64,000 bases of DNA from Chelativorans sp. Its GTDB lineage: Bacteria > Pseudomonadota > Alphaproteobacteria > Rhizobiales > Rhizobiaceae. The translations under genes were made by a program, and so were the position numbers. The notes beneath the pieces are model-generated. The model did not search any database and was not told the DNA's origin. It saw only the letters and a program-made list of their open reading frames with translations. Location: assembly GCF_031180965.1 (NCBI RefSeq), contig NZ_JAPSLH010000008.1:62001-126000 (forward strand), in the 5' to 3' direction. Of the stretch, positions 9,422-20,177 are shown piece by piece. How positions within the stretch are numbered: the first letter of the stretch is position 1; each line of letters begins with the position of its first letter.

Positions 9422-9731
9422 AGCGATCATCGCTGAGCGCGCTCGCTCCGGGGACCCGCAGTCGTGGACTGCTCAACTGCTTTCCGCAGGCATGGAGAAG
9501 GCTGCTAAAAAGCTGGGCGAGGAGGCGGTGGAGACGGTCATCGCGGCGATTTCGCAGGACCGGAAGGCACTGATCTCGGAAAGCGCCGACTTGCTCTACC
9601 ACTGGCTCGTCGTTCTCGCGATCGGCCGCGTCAGCCTGGATGACGTCATGACGGAACTTCAGGCCCGTACCGCGCGCTCGGGCGTTGAGGAGAAGGCGTC
9701 GCGTGCACCCGCCGCCGGACGAAAAGGCTAG
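9393..9731 (+). CDS. hisE: Phosphoribosyl-ATP pyrophosphohydrolase
   Basis: Second step of histidine synthesis (PR-ATP to PR-AMP). A 112-aa helical enzyme of the MazG-like fold with the acidic metal-binding pattern [14 protein letters not shown] followed by [12 protein letters not shown]. It stands alone, not fused to HisI. It overlaps the end of hisF by 29 bp in another frame and is followed 28 bp later by coaA. Confidence 0.95.
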   Translation: MSQFDLSKLEAIIAERARSGDPQSWTAQLLSAGMEKAAKKLGEEAVETVIAAISQDRKALISESADLLYHWLVVLAIGRVSLDDVMTELQARTARSGVEEKASRAPAAGRKG

Positions 9732-9759
9732 GCTGAAAGGCAGCACGAAAGAGACACTG

Positions 9760-10719
9760 ATGGACCAGCTCGTCGCCGGCGAACGTTATTCTCCATACCG
9801 TTTCTTTTCAGCGGAGCAATGGGCGAAGTTTCGGGCCGACACGCCCCTCACGCTGACCGAAGACGAAGTGAGGCGCCTCCGCTCCCTCAACGACCCGATC
9901 GATCTCAGTGAGGTGCGGCGCATATATCTTTCGCTGTCGCGGCTCCTTTCCGCCCATGTGGAAGCCAGCCAGCTTCTCTTTCGCCAACGCCAGGTGTTTT
10001 TCGACGCTAATCATGCGGTGAAGACGCCATTCATCATCGGTATTGCCGGCTCCGTAGCCGTGGGAAAGTCCACCACGGCGCGCGTTTTGAAGGAACTGCT
10101 GGCGCGCTGGCCCTCGAGCCCTACCGTCGATCTGGTCACGACCGACGGCTTTCTCTATCCGAACGAGGTGCTGCGGGCGGAAAACCTGATGGACCGCAAG
10201 GGCTTTCCAGAGAGCTATGACGTGGGAGCGATCCTGCGTTTCCTGTCGGGCATCAAGGCAGGTCTGCCCAACATGCGCGCGCCGCTATACTCCCATCTCA
10301 CCTACGACGTGCTGCCGAACGAATACCTCACCATCGATCGCCCGGACATTCTCATATTCGAGGGCATCAATGTCCTGCAGACGCGCGAATTGCCCAAAGA
10401 CGGCAAGGCAGTGCCTTTCGTCTCCGATTTCTTCGACTTCTCGATCTACATCGACGCGGCGGAGGAGCATATCCACGACTGGTATGTGCGCCGCTTCATG
10501 CGGCTGCGCGAAACCGCGTTCAAGGACCCCAATTCCTTCTTCCATCGCTATTCCAAGCTCTCGAAAGATGCCGCCCAGGCTATCGCCGAGCAGCTCTGGG
10601 AAAACATCAACTTGAAGAATCTGCGCGAAAACATCCTTCCGACCCGTCCGCGCGCAGACCTCATCCTGCGCAAGGGCGCCGACCATCTCGTGGAAGAAGT
10701 GGCGCTTAGAAAGCTCTAG
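9760..10719 (+). CDS. coaA: Type I pantothenate kinase
   Basis: Phosphorylates pantothenate, the first and controlling step of CoA synthesis. The 319-aa product has the P-loop GSVAVGKST at residues 97-105, the conserved YSPYRFF N-terminus, and the [12 protein letters not shown] and [10 protein letters not shown] substrate-region motifs of bacterial PanK-I. The ATG at 9760 is preferred over an upstream in-frame start inside hisE. It ends the his operon, a standard rhizobial linkage. Its 3' end overlaps the convergent alkB-like gene by 14 bp. Confidence 0.95.
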   Translation: MDQLVAGERYSPYRFFSAEQWAKFRADTPLTLTEDEVRRLRSLNDPIDLSEVRRIYLSLSRLLSAHVEASQLLFRQRQVFFDANHAVKTPFIIGIAGSVAVGKSTTARVLKELLARWPSSPTVDLVTTDGFLYPNEVLRAENLMDRKGFPESYDVGAILRFLSGIKAGLPNMRAPLYSHLTYDVLPNEYLTIDRPDILIFEGINVLQTRELPKDGKAVPFVSDFFDFSIYIDAAEEHIHDWYVRRFMRLRETAFKDPNSFFHRYSKLSKDAAQAIAEQLWENINLKNLRENILPTRPRADLILRKGADHLVEEVALRKL

Positions 10720-11329
10720 GCGGGCTCACGCGCCGCAAGGTGAGGTTGATCCTCCCGCCGTTCCTGAGCAGCGTGGATGTGTTCGGGTAGACGCGGTCTA
10801 CGCCGTGGAAAGCGAGCCGCCCCTGCCTGCCAAGAACGACCACATCGCCGCTGGAGAGCCGGAATGACACTGTCCGTTTCGAGCGGCTGGTGCCGCCGAC
10901 GCGGAAAAGGCAGTCATCGCCCAGCGAGACGGATACCACTGGCGCCTCAAGGTCCTTCTCGTCGCGATCCTGGTGCAGACCCATCTTGGCGTCCTGCGCG
11001 TAGAAATTCACGAGACAGGCCTCGGGCGGGTGTGGGTAGTCTGAAACTTCGTCCCACAAGGCAAGCAGACGTTGCGGGATAGGCGGCCACGGCTTGCCCG
11101 TGATCGGATGCATTTCCTGATACCGGTAGCCGCGCTCCTTGTCCGTCACCCAGCCGAGCGCGCCGCAATTGGTCATGCGGACGCTCATGGGTTTACCTGT
11201 GCGCGGCATTGTGGGCAGATAGAGCGGCGCCTCAAGCACCACTGCGCGTATCTCGGCGAGCAGCTCCTCCTGCTCCGCCGGCTTCAGAAGCCCTGGAATG
11301 TGGCGGATTCCGCTGGGGAGCACGAGCAT
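10706..11329 (-). CDS. alkB: AlkB-family alpha-ketoglutarate/Fe(II) dioxygenase
   Basis: Oxidative demethylase that repairs N-alkylated bases (1-meA, 3-meC). The 207-aa product has the iron triad His119/Asp121 (HQDRDE) and His175 (FHGVDR), plus the C-terminal RINLTLRR, whose arginines bind 2-oxoglutarate. [14 protein letters not shown] is the nucleotide-recognition lid. A TTG six codons upstream (11347) is a possible alternative start. It is downstream of arfB on the same strand and tail-to-tail with coaA. No Ada-like regulator is nearby. Confidence 0.9.
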   Translation of the reverse strand: MLVLPSGIRHIPGLLKPAEQEELLAEIRAVVLEAPLYLPTMPRTGKPMSVRMTNCGALGWVTDKERGYRYQEMHPITGKPWPPIPQRLLALWDEVSDYPHPPEACLVNFYAQDAKMGLHQDRDEKDLEAPVVSVSLGDDCLFRVGGTSRSKRTVSFRLSSGDVVVLGRQGRLAFHGVDRVYPNTSTLLRNGGRINLTLRRVSPPRAF

Positions 11330-11414
11330 GACGAAGTCCGGAACCAAGACAGCTATTTGCCGTATCGATCATCAGGGTACGGCGATTTCAGTCTGCCGCA
11401 AGCGCTCCGCCATC

Positions 11415-11846
11415 TCAATCTGGCGCGACCCTCCCACGCATCTTCTTGATACCGGAGCGCCCGGCCTTCTCCTTCAGTCTGCGTTCGACAGCGCCCCTCG
11501 ACGGCTTCGTCTTCTTGCGCGGCTTGGGCGGCGGCTCGGACGCCCTATGTAAGAGTTCCACCAGCCTCGCGCGGGCGTCTGCCCGGTTCTGCTCCTGGGT
11601 GCGATACCGCCCGGCCTCGATAAGGATGTGACCTTCTTTTGTCGCCCGGCTTCCTGCGAGCTTGATCGCCTGGCCGCGGACGCGGTCGGGGAGATGGCGT
11701 GCATTGGTGACGTCGAAACGAAGCTGGACGGCCGTCGCCACCTTGTTCACATTCTGCCCGCCCGGACCTGAAGAGCGGATGAATTGCTCCTCCAGCTCGT
11801 CCTCATCGACGAAAACACCCGGTCGGATCTGGAGCTTCTCGCCCAT
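11415..11846 (-). CDS. arfB: ArfB (YaeJ)-type ribosome-rescue peptidyl-tRNA hydrolase
   Basis: Releases nascent chains from ribosomes stalled without a stop codon. The 143-aa product has the class I release-factor core with GPGGQNVNKV (GGQ at residues 29-31). It lacks the codon-recognition domains and ends in a lysine/arginine-rich tail (PKPRKKTKP, KKMRGRV) of the type that enters the empty mRNA channel. The start chosen is ATG 11846 (MGEKLQIRPG); an upstream in-frame start adds 13 residues without family similarity. It lies 80 bp downstream of pckA. Confidence 0.9.
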   Translation of the reverse strand: MGEKLQIRPGVFVDEDELEEQFIRSSGPGGQNVNKVATAVQLRFDVTNARHLPDRVRGQAIKLAGSRATKEGHILIEAGRYRTQEQNRADARARLVELLHRASEPPPKPRKKTKPSRGAVERRLKEKAGRSGIKKMRGRVAPD

Positions 11847-11926
11847 GCCGCCTCCACGAGCCGTGCTGCAAAACGGCTGTCCCAACCACAGATCAAGATG
11901 GGCGGGAATATGCGTTCGAGCAACCC

Positions 11927-13537
<1,611 letters not shown>

Positions 13538-13649
13538 TTTGTTCCTCCAGGAAAACAGGTGGTGAAAAACCGGCTAACAAAACCGGGCGGGTCAGCTATA
13601 TAGGCGAGCCATTCTTCTCGACCAGAAAAGTCAAATGATATCAAGTAAT

Positions 13650-13690
13650 TAATCGATTTAAAAAATTCCGACATTTCCTTAAATCGTTTA
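13650..13690. promoter_or_regulatory. 12-bp inverted repeat upstream of pckA, candidate operator
   Basis: TAATCGATTTAA (13650-13661) and TTAAATCGTTTA (13679-13690) form an inverted repeat with one mismatch and a 17-bp spacer, about 112-150 bp before the pckA start, in an AT-rich patch that contrasts with the GC-rich surroundings. Each arm is itself a near palindrome centred on CG, as in LacI/GalR operators. S. meliloti pckA is controlled by the LacI-type regulator PckR, so a repressor site is plausible. That is inference. Confidence 0.45.
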
Positions 13691-13757
13691 GAGCGCTGCT
13701 CTGCCGGGACGTAAGGGCGCGCCGGCGACGCTTCTGGGCCTAAGCGGTGCCATACTG

Positions 13758-14768
13758 CTAGTTCGCCGCCGGCTCTCCCGCGTCGAGCGACCGGAGCACG
13801 TCCGCGGCAATTTCGAACGACCTCATTCGCGCTGCGTGATCGTGGATTTGACCCGTGATGATCAGCTCGTTCGGCATGTAGCGTTCAATGAAGCCCGCCA
13901 ATGTCTTTCGTACGGTGTCGGGAGAGCCGGCCGCCGTGCATGCCAGTGCTTGGTCGACCGACGGCTTCATTTCCGGGTCGATGTGCTCACTTATATCCCT
14001 CACGGGCCGCGGTAGCGGGCCAGGTCTGCCGCTGCGCAGATTGGCGAAAGCAAGCTGCATCGAGCTTTTAAGGAAGAGCCCCTCCTCGTCCGTTTCGGCC
14101 GCAAAGACGTTGACCGCCAGCATGAAGCGCGAGTGCTGCAGATGTCGCGAGGGTCGGAAGGTGGTTCTATAGACAGTGATCGCCTCTTCCAGGGCGGCCG
14201 GAGCGAAATGCGACGCGAAGGCGTAGGGCAAGCCGAGATGGGCCGCAAGTTGCGCGCCATACAGGCTCGATCCGAGGATCCATACCGGCACGCGCGTTCC
14301 CGCGCCTGGTATGGCCCGGACAATCTGCCCTGGCTGCGGATCGTCGAGATATGAGATCAGTTCCAGCACGTCATTAGGAAATCCCTCCCCGTGATCAAGC
14401 CCGCGCCTTAGCGCTCTCGCGGTTGCCATATCCGTGCCCGGTGCGCGCCCAAGCCCGAGATCGATGCGGTCCGGATGAAGCGTGGCTAGGGTGCCGAACT
14501 GTTCCGCCACCACGAGGGGTGCATGATTGGGCAGCATGATGCCGCCCGCTCCAACGCGGATGGTGGCCGTCTGCGCCGCGACATGCGCGATCAGCACCGT
14601 CGTGGCAGCGCTCGCGATCCCCGGCATGTTATGGTGCTCGGCGAGCCAGAACCGGTGATAGCCCCAGCGCTCCGCATGGCGCGCAAGATCGACCGTGTTC
14701 TGCAGTGCTTCGGCAGCCGAGGCGCCTTCGGCAATAGGTGCTAGGTCGAGAACGGAAAAGGGAATCAT
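13758..14768 (-). CDS. LLM-class flavin-dependent oxidoreductase
   Basis: A 336-aa luciferase-like monooxygenase-fold protein. The start ([15 protein letters not shown]), [26 protein letters not shown] and GLGRAPGTD are the hallmarks of the single-component YhbW/MsnO8-like subgroup, which binds FMN. The substrate cannot be told from sequence. The gene is on the minus strand, 162 bp downstream of a thiolase gene and 220 bp upstream of pckA, so co-transcription with the thiolase is possible but not tight. Confidence 0.85.
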   Translation of the reverse strand: MIPFSVLDLAPIAEGASAAEALQNTVDLARHAERWGYHRFWLAEHHNMPGIASAATTVLIAHVAAQTATIRVGAGGIMLPNHAPLVVAEQFGTLATLHPDRIDLGLGRAPGTDMATARALRRGLDHGEGFPNDVLELISYLDDPQPGQIVRAIPGAGTRVPVWILGSSLYGAQLAAHLGLPYAFASHFAPAALEEAITVYRTTFRPSRHLQHSRFMLAVNVFAAETDEEGLFLKSSMQLAFANLRSGRPGPLPRPVRDISEHIDPEMKPSVDQALACTAAGSPDTVRKTLAGFIERYMPNELIITGQIHDHAARMRSFEIAADVLRSLDAGEPAAN

Positions 14769-14825
14769 TGAGGAGGCTCCGGATTTTGAGCCTGTTCATA
14801 TGGGGTCGGACGCAGCGATCCCCAA

Positions 14826-14847
14826 CGCCGCTCCTCATCGAGCGGCG
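14826..14847 (-). terminator. Stem-loop between thiolase and LLM genes
   Basis: CGCCGCTC and GAGCGGCG form a perfect 8-bp stem with a 6-nt loop, 84 bp downstream of the thiolase stop on the minus strand. No T-run follows on either strand, so termination is uncertain; it may be an mRNA-stabilising or processing hairpin. The rest of the 162-bp gap shows nothing coding. Confidence 0.35.
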
Positions 14848-14930
14848 GCGTGAGGGGAAACGTCTCCAAAAACGGCGGCAGCCGCGGCGCAAAGGCTTGT
14901 CACGCGTGGAGCGGGCGCTACGTCGTGCAG

Positions 14931-16100
14931 CTATTTTGCTCGCTCGAGCAGCGAAACATAATTGGCGACAGCCGCGCCGCCCATGTTGAACACCCCGGCG
15001 AGTGTAGCTCCAGGTACCTGCATGTCGCCGGCCTCGCCCATGAGCTGCATTGCGGCCATGACATGCATCGACACGCCGGTGGCGCCGATCGGATGACCTT
15101 TGGCCTTCAACCCGCCCGAAGGGTTCACCGGCAGCTTGCCGTCCTTGCGCGCAACGCCCTCCCGCACCACCCGATGGCCTTCTCCAGGTTTGGCGAGTCC
15201 CATCGCCTCGTATTCGATCAGTTCGGCGATGGTGAAGCAATCATGGGTTTCGACGAGCGAGAGATCGTCGAGGGAGATGCTGGCTTCCTCAAACGCCGCT
15301 GCCCAGGCCCGCCGCGCCCCCTCGAAGGCGAGCACGTCCCGGCGACTCATCGCGATGATATCGTTGACCTGCTTGCGCGCGCGGAAGGCGATTGCCCTTT
15401 GCAAGACAGCGGCCGTTTCGGAGTCGGCCAGAACCAAGGCTGCCGCGCCGTCAGAAATCAGTGAGCAGTCGGTTCGCCGCAGCGGCGGCGCCACATAAGG
15501 GTTCTTTTCCGAAACCGTGTTGCAGAAGTCGAAGCCGAAATCCTTCCGCATGTGGGCGTACGGATTGGCCATACCGTTCGCATGGTTCTTCGCAGCAATC
15601 AGCGCGAGCTCTTCGGAGCGGTCGCCGTAGCGCTGGAAGTAGTTCTGCGCGATGCGCGCAAACAGACCGGCAAAGCCGCCATCGACATCGGCCTCCTCCT
15701 TGCGGTAGCTCGCGCCGAGCAGGATATCGCCCACCTCCGCCGTGGGGGTGGAGGTCATCTTCTCGGCGCCGAGGACAAGTGCAATGCGCCCGCGGCCCGC
15801 TTCAATAAAATCCATGGCCGTGTAGATGGCGGCCGACCCGGTGGCGCAGGCATTTTCGAGCCGCACCGCCGGTACATGCGCCAGCGCTTCATTGGTCATC
15901 GCCACGAGCGCACCCTGAAAATCCTGTTTGGAAAAGCCGTTGTTCATCACCCCGACAAATATGCCATCCACGTCGCCGGGCTCGACGCCGGCATGAGCAA
16001 GTGCAGGCGCCGCTACGGAGGCCATCAGCGCCTCGGTGTCTGCGAGCTCCGATTTCCCGAAGGGCGTGTGCGCCCATCCGACGATCTGTGCCTTGCTCAT
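14931..16100 (-). CDS. Thiolase-family acetyl-CoA acetyltransferase (SCP2-type)
   Basis: A 389-aa thiolase-fold enzyme. The acyl-accepting cysteine is Cys85 in ENACATGSA, HDCFTIAE supplies the second active-site segment, and the C-terminal GHPIGATG places the catalytic histidine at about residue 336. The second canonical thiolase cysteine motif (CxG near the end) is replaced by NMGGAA, as in the SCP-x/SCP2-like subgroup. It probably acts on acyl-CoA in a beta-oxidation-like or lipid/sterol route. It is unlinked to other fatty-acid genes here; the next gene upstream starts a redox operon. Confidence 0.82.
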   Translation of the reverse strand: MSKAQIVGWAHTPFGKSELADTEALMASVAAPALAHAGVEPGDVDGIFVGVMNNGFSKQDFQGALVAMTNEALAHVPAVRLENACATGSAAIYTAMDFIEAGRGRIALVLGAEKMTSTPTAEVGDILLGASYRKEEADVDGGFAGLFARIAQNYFQRYGDRSEELALIAAKNHANGMANPYAHMRKDFGFDFCNTVSEKNPYVAPPLRRTDCSLISDGAAALVLADSETAAVLQRAIAFRARKQVNDIIAMSRRDVLAFEGARRAWAAAFEEASISLDDLSLVETHDCFTIAELIEYEAMGLAKPGEGHRVVREGVARKDGKLPVNPSGGLKAKGHPIGATGVSMHVMAAMQLMGEAGDMQVPGATLAGVFNMGGAAVANYVSLLERAK

Positions 16101-16154
16101 GTTTCATATCTCCCTGCCCAACAAGATGACTTCACAAAGGGCACAGGTCCAAGC

Positions 16155-16628
16155 CTACCAGATTTCAGGCGGTCGGGTGATCATGAGCCAGAATATTGTA
16201 ATGACGGCGCCGAACGCCGGGAACCCGAACGCGAACCACAGCCGGAAGATCTTGTGATAGCGCTCGGGGAGCGGTGTACCCTGCGCCGCTGCCGCTGCAG
16301 CCAGTTCCCGCAGCTCCATCTGCATCCACACGACGGGCAGCCAGAAGGCGCCAGTAAGGACATACAGCAGGATGGACGCGACGATCCAGTCATCGCCGAG
16401 GGAATAGCCGGCGTTCCAGACCAGCAGAACGCCGGTGATGGGCTGCGCGACCACGGCGGTGGCGGTGAAGAGGAAGTCGGCAATGACGACAATGCGGGCG
16501 GTGGCGGCAATCGTTGCCGCGTCGCCCGTGCGGTGGGCAAGCAGCATGAAGAAGGCGATCCCGGCGCCGGTACCCAGAAGTACGGCAGCGCCGATCACAT
16601 GCAGGAATTTCAGAAAAAAATAGAGCAT
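16155..16628 (-). CDS. DUF2269 integral membrane protein
   Basis: A 157-aa protein with four hydrophobic segments (about residues 2-30, 45-72, 82-102 and 128-151) and conserved-looking FLHVIGAAVLLGTGAG at the start. This matches DUF2269 (predicted membrane proteins related to cytochrome-type four-helix bundles). The His in FLHVIG is a potential haem or metal ligand, by family resemblance only. The ATG overlaps the stop of the SDR-DoxX gene (ATGA), making it the last gene of a four-gene minus-strand operon. Confidence 0.78.
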   Translation of the reverse strand: MLYFFLKFLHVIGAAVLLGTGAGIAFFMLLAHRTGDAATIAATARIVVIADFLFTATAVVAQPITGVLLVWNAGYSLGDDWIVASILLYVLTGAFWLPVVWMQMELRELAAAAAAQGTPLPERYHKIFRLWFAFGFPAFGAVITIFWLMITRPPEIW

Positions 16629-17917
16629 CAGCGCTCCTTGCGGATAGCGAGCGCCACGAAATGCAGTACCAGTATCGGCCAGATCTTCATCAAAGGCCCA
16701 AGTGGCTCCCGCCACAGCGAGGGTAACAGAACAGTGCCCGAGATTATATAGAAGGCTGAAAGTGCGATGGCTCCATAAAGCCCCTGGCGCGTCGTTGGTC
16801 GATAAGCGATAGCCATCCCCACGAGGATGTCGGCGATTGCGCCAGCTATCACTCCGGGTCCCGACAGGGCACCCGCACCTGTGCGAAGCATCAGTTCCAC
16901 GCCCTCGCGGTAACCGACGGTCAGGGAGATGATGCCGGTGCCGATCCAGAAGGCAGAAAGCACGATGAAGATCACCGGCTTCAGGAAGTAGAGATTTGCG
17001 AACCATCGATCCTGCACGCCGGCCGGCTCCCGCGCCAGCGCAGCGGAAAGGGACTCGGGAACGATACCGGTCATGGCCCGCCACGGACGCGGATTGCCGA
17101 TGGCGCCGCGCTCTATCTCCTTTCGTGCGGTACTGCGCATCGGCGGCCGCCAGCCGAGCATCCCGACGAGGTCGCCAGTGCTATAGAGCAGTCTCGCCGC
17201 CCAGTCCGGAAGGGTGATGCTCCGTGCAGGACGCCAGCCGTACCACCGGCGATATTGCGCCACCACCTCGTCCATGGTGAGGCGGTCCGGCCCGGCAAGC
17301 TCAAGAACCACCTGCGAGGGGGCGGTGGGCTTTATGAAAAAGGCGACCGTCGCCGCCACATCGTCGAGTTGCACCACCTGCAGGGGAGCGGTGCGCCCCA
17401 TGCGGGGTGCAATGGGCAGAGCGGCCAGTCCGCGCATCAGCGCGCTCGCGCCGAAGACCGACCGGCCCAGGACCACGGAGGGTCTGAGAATCACCCAATC
17501 AAGATCCCGTTCCATCAGCAGCCGGTCCCCCTCCAGTTTGGTCGTGGAGAAAGCCGAGGGTTGCGCGCGGTCGACGCCGATCGCGGAAAAATGGATGACG
17601 CGGCGGACACTGAGCTTTTCGCAGGCGCGAAACAGCGCGGCGGCGCCGGTCACATGCACGCCTTCGATATCCTCCCGAACGCTGTCCTGCAGCGCACCGA
17701 CACAATTCACGACCGCGTCAATCCCGCGCAGGTGCTCCGCCCAGACCTGCGTCCCTGCGGCCCGCGCCATGTCCACCTCGACGACCCGGGCGGCGGCCAT
17801 CGCGAGAGGGCGGCTGCCGGGGCGCACCACCGCGGTGACCTGGTGACCTTCTGCCGAAAGCCGTGCGCAAACCGCGCAGCCGATGAGTCCGGTCGCCCCT
17901 GTGACGAGAACCTTCAT
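16628..17917 (-). CDS. SDR-type NAD(P)-binding protein fused to a DoxX-like membrane domain
   Basis: A 429-aa two-part protein. Residues 1-290 are an atypical SDR/NmrA-like Rossmann domain with the dinucleotide motif GATGLIG (7-13). Residues 305-425 carry about four transmembrane helices of the DoxX-like type (LYFLKPVIFIVLSAFWIGTG, then AGAIADILVGMAIAYRP). This anchors an NAD(P)-binding domain to the membrane beside a quinone/redox-type helical module. It overlaps its neighbours on both sides by 4 bp or less. Substrate unknown. Confidence 0.85.
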   Translation of the reverse strand: MKVLVTGATGLIGCAVCARLSAEGHQVTAVVRPGSRPLAMAAARVVEVDMARAAGTQVWAEHLRGIDAVVNCVGALQDSVREDIEGVHVTGAAALFRACEKLSVRRVIHFSAIGVDRAQPSAFSTTKLEGDRLLMERDLDWVILRPSVVLGRSVFGASALMRGLAALPIAPRMGRTAPLQVVQLDDVAATVAFFIKPTAPSQVVLELAGPDRLTMDEVVAQYRRWYGWRPARSITLPDWAARLLYSTGDLVGMLGWRPPMRSTARKEIERGAIGNPRPWRAMTGIVPESLSAALAREPAGVQDRWFANLYFLKPVIFIVLSAFWIGTGIISLTVGYREGVELMLRTGAGALSGPGVIAGAIADILVGMAIAYRPTTRQGLYGAIALSAFYIISGTVLLPSLWREPLGPLMKIWPILVLHFVALAIRKER

Positions 17918-19440
17918 GCGCCTTCTTCTTCAATTTTCGTGACATCACGCGGTTTGAGCGGCGAAACCGCCGGCCCGGCGATCACCTCGCCCCGCTCGTC
18001 AAAGCGAGACCCGTGGCAGGGGCAATCCCAAGTCTGGTCAGTCTCGTTCCAGCCGACTATGCACCCCATATGGGTGCAGCTGGCCGAAAGCGCCGTCAGC
18101 GAGCCGTCAATGTGGCGGCGCACGGCTAGCTGTTCGCCTTTGTAGGCTATGACGCCTCCCTGCCCGGGCGCGATCTGTCCGATCCGCACTGTCCCGCGCT
18201 TCAGCACGCGGTCCCCGATCAGGTGACCGGCCGCTTTGAGATTCTCTTTGGTGAACTCGGTGGCGCTCGCCAAAGGTTTTATGCGGGTCGCATCGAAGAG
18301 TTCGGCCGCCGGATGCGTTCGCCCCAGGATTCGATCGGCCAGAATAGCGCCGGCGACGACGCCTTGCGTAATTCCCCAGGCCTCAAAGCCGGTGGCGACA
18401 AGCAGATTCTCGCGGCCGCGGCCTGCCGGCCCGATAAAGGCTGCGCCATCCATCGGGCGGAAATCCTCGTTGGTCCAGAAGTGCGTGATGGACCTTATGC
18501 CGAAAACGTCAGCTAGGAAGGTGCGCAACTCCTCCACTACCTGCCGTTCCTGTTCCGTCTCTCCATTCTTGAACTCGCCGCCGGCCGCGATCAGATAGGT
18601 CTGGCCATTCCTGACGGCTGTTCGCAGGGAATGAGAGGGGCTACCGGCGCTGATAAACATGCCGTCGATCATCTTATCGTCCGGCAAAGGCGCGGCGGCG
18701 ACGGGATGAGCAAAGGGGAAAGCCTTCGCAAAGAACATGCCGTCGTTGATTACAGGCATTTGCGTGGCGACCACGACATGGCGCGCAGTGACCGTGCGTC
18801 CGTTGACACTGAGCCGGGTGGGGCCGTCCTTCGAAATGTCGGTGACGCGGCTTTGCTCGTAGATTGGCATGTATCGGGCAACACGCTCGGCAAGGCCAAG
18901 CAGGTAAAGGTAAGGGTCGAACTGATACTGGCGGGAATATCTGAGCAAGGCGGTCGTCGCGACGGGCAGCTCCGCGCTCTGTACGATCTCGGCGGGCAAT
19001 CCCAACGAGCGGGCAGTATCGGCCTCCTTCTCCAGCTGCTGCGCCTGCTTTTCATCGGTGGCGTAGATGAAGGCGGAACGAGGCTCCAGACCGGCTTGGT
19101 TTTCCATCGTCTGTGCGAGAGCGACGATCTCGCTGATCGCATCCTGGTTCGCTTGCGCATAGATGCGCGCGGCATCTTGGCCGAATTTCTTGACGAACGT
19201 CGAATATTTTTGTCCGTGCTGCGAGGTGACCTTCGCGGTCGAGCGGCCGGTGGCCTGGCGACCGACGCGGCGTGCTTCCAGCACCACTGATCTCAGCCCC
19301 GAGCCTTCCAGTCGATGCGCGCAGTGCAGTCCGACGATCCCGCCGCCGACGATAGCCACGTCTACGTTCAGATCTTCATCCAGCGGCGGGTAGTTCCGAC
19401 TGACTACATCGTCGAACCAGAATGGAACTCCGGTGCTCAT
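17914..19440 (-). CDS. FAD-dependent oxidoreductase with C-terminal Rieske [2Fe-2S] domain
   Basis: A 508-aa fusion. The N-terminal DAO-type FAD domain has the GGGIVG dinucleotide motif (32-37) followed by EARRVGRQATGRSTAKVTSQHG. The C-terminal Rieske domain has CTH (Cys455, His457) and CPCH (Cys473, His476), the full 2Fe-2S ligand set. No signal peptide or TAT motif is visible, so it is probably cytoplasmic. It sits between a small membrane protein and the SDR-DoxX gene with 4-bp overlaps, suggesting electron transfer towards membrane partners. Specific substrate not identifiable. Confidence 0.9.
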   Translation of the reverse strand: MSTGVPFWFDDVVSRNYPPLDEDLNVDVAIVGGGIVGLHCAHRLEGSGLRSVVLEARRVGRQATGRSTAKVTSQHGQKYSTFVKKFGQDAARIYAQANQDAISEIVALAQTMENQAGLEPRSAFIYATDEKQAQQLEKEADTARSLGLPAEIVQSAELPVATTALLRYSRQYQFDPYLYLLGLAERVARYMPIYEQSRVTDISKDGPTRLSVNGRTVTARHVVVATQMPVINDGMFFAKAFPFAHPVAAAPLPDDKMIDGMFISAGSPSHSLRTAVRNGQTYLIAAGGEFKNGETEQERQVVEELRTFLADVFGIRSITHFWTNEDFRPMDGAAFIGPAGRGRENLLVATGFEAWGITQGVVAGAILADRILGRTHPAAELFDATRIKPLASATEFTKENLKAAGHLIGDRVLKRGTVRIGQIAPGQGGVIAYKGEQLAVRRHIDGSLTALSASCTHMGCIVGWNETDQTWDCPCHGSRFDERGEVIAGPAVSPLKPRDVTKIEEEGA

Positions 19441-19931
19441 CCAAACCTCCTGCTCAAGTGCGGTTTCGTTGCATCCTTCGCGGGCCCGCCCGCGAAGATT
19501 TCACCGCCGGCACGCTCAAGTTCGCGAAGATTGGCGGCCAGCATCGCGCCCCAGACCATGTGGACGGCCAGCATCAGGAGGTTGCGTTCCAGCGGGTGCC
19601 TCGTCGCGGGTTTCAGGAGGCCGACGGCCGGAATCCAGCCCAGATAGCTTACCGTCCAGACAGAAAGGCCGTACAAAATTCCGCTCGGCAGGCTGCGCGG
19701 TAAAAGCGCGAAGCCGGCGCCGGCGAGCGCGCCGAAACCGAAATGGGCAAGGAGCGTGTTGATGCGCCTCCCATCCTCTCCCGCCGGCAGATTCACCCGC
19801 TCGACCAATTCGCGCGGCGGCAGGGGGTAGCGGTTCCGTGGCTGCAGCCGCAGCCAGAGATGGCGCATGGCGGCGGTCATCGTCGTCGTTGCCGACAGAC
19901 CAGCAAGCAAGCCTAGTATCAGCCTCTGCAA
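19437..19931 (-). CDS. Small membrane protein, first gene of the FAD/Rieske operon
   Basis: A 164-aa protein with hydrophobic segments near residues 3-20, 55-75, 78-100 and 118-135. I chose the TTG start at 19931 because GGAGG lies 5 nt before it; an upstream frame adds residues without membrane or family pattern. The size and layout recall YagU/DUF1440-type inner-membrane proteins, but I cannot assign it firmly. The stop overlaps the next gene (ATGA). It is divergent from tctC across about 246 bp. Confidence 0.65.
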   Translation of the reverse strand: MQRLILGLLAGLSATTTMTAAMRHLWLRLQPRNRYPLPPRELVERVNLPAGEDGRRINTLLAHFGFGALAGAGFALLPRSLPSGILYGLSVWTVSYLGWIPAVGLLKPATRHPLERNLLMLAVHMVWGAMLAANLRELERAGGEIFAGGPAKDATKPHLSRRFG

Positions 19932-20177
19932 TGCGACCTCCGTCCCTGAACGCGAAGTCCAAACCGGAGGAAAAAAGGAAAGTTCCGCGATGGGCTTAGA
20001 GCTTTCCGGGCGGGGACGGCCCGGGGCCGATAACATGCATTTCCCTTGCGGAAGGACGGCAAAGTTGCTCTAGAGTCCGCGGCACCCGACCGTGATCTAG
20101 ATCGGATCGCCGGTCTATGTCGGTCATCCTATCGAGCCTGTGTCCATGGGCTGATTGCAATTTTAAGGGAGGAACAG

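Noticed and set aside
20060-20095. Promoter for tctC (TTGCGG ... TCTAGA)
   Set aside because: The spacing is right but both boxes are poor matches and the transcription start is unknown, so it was left out.
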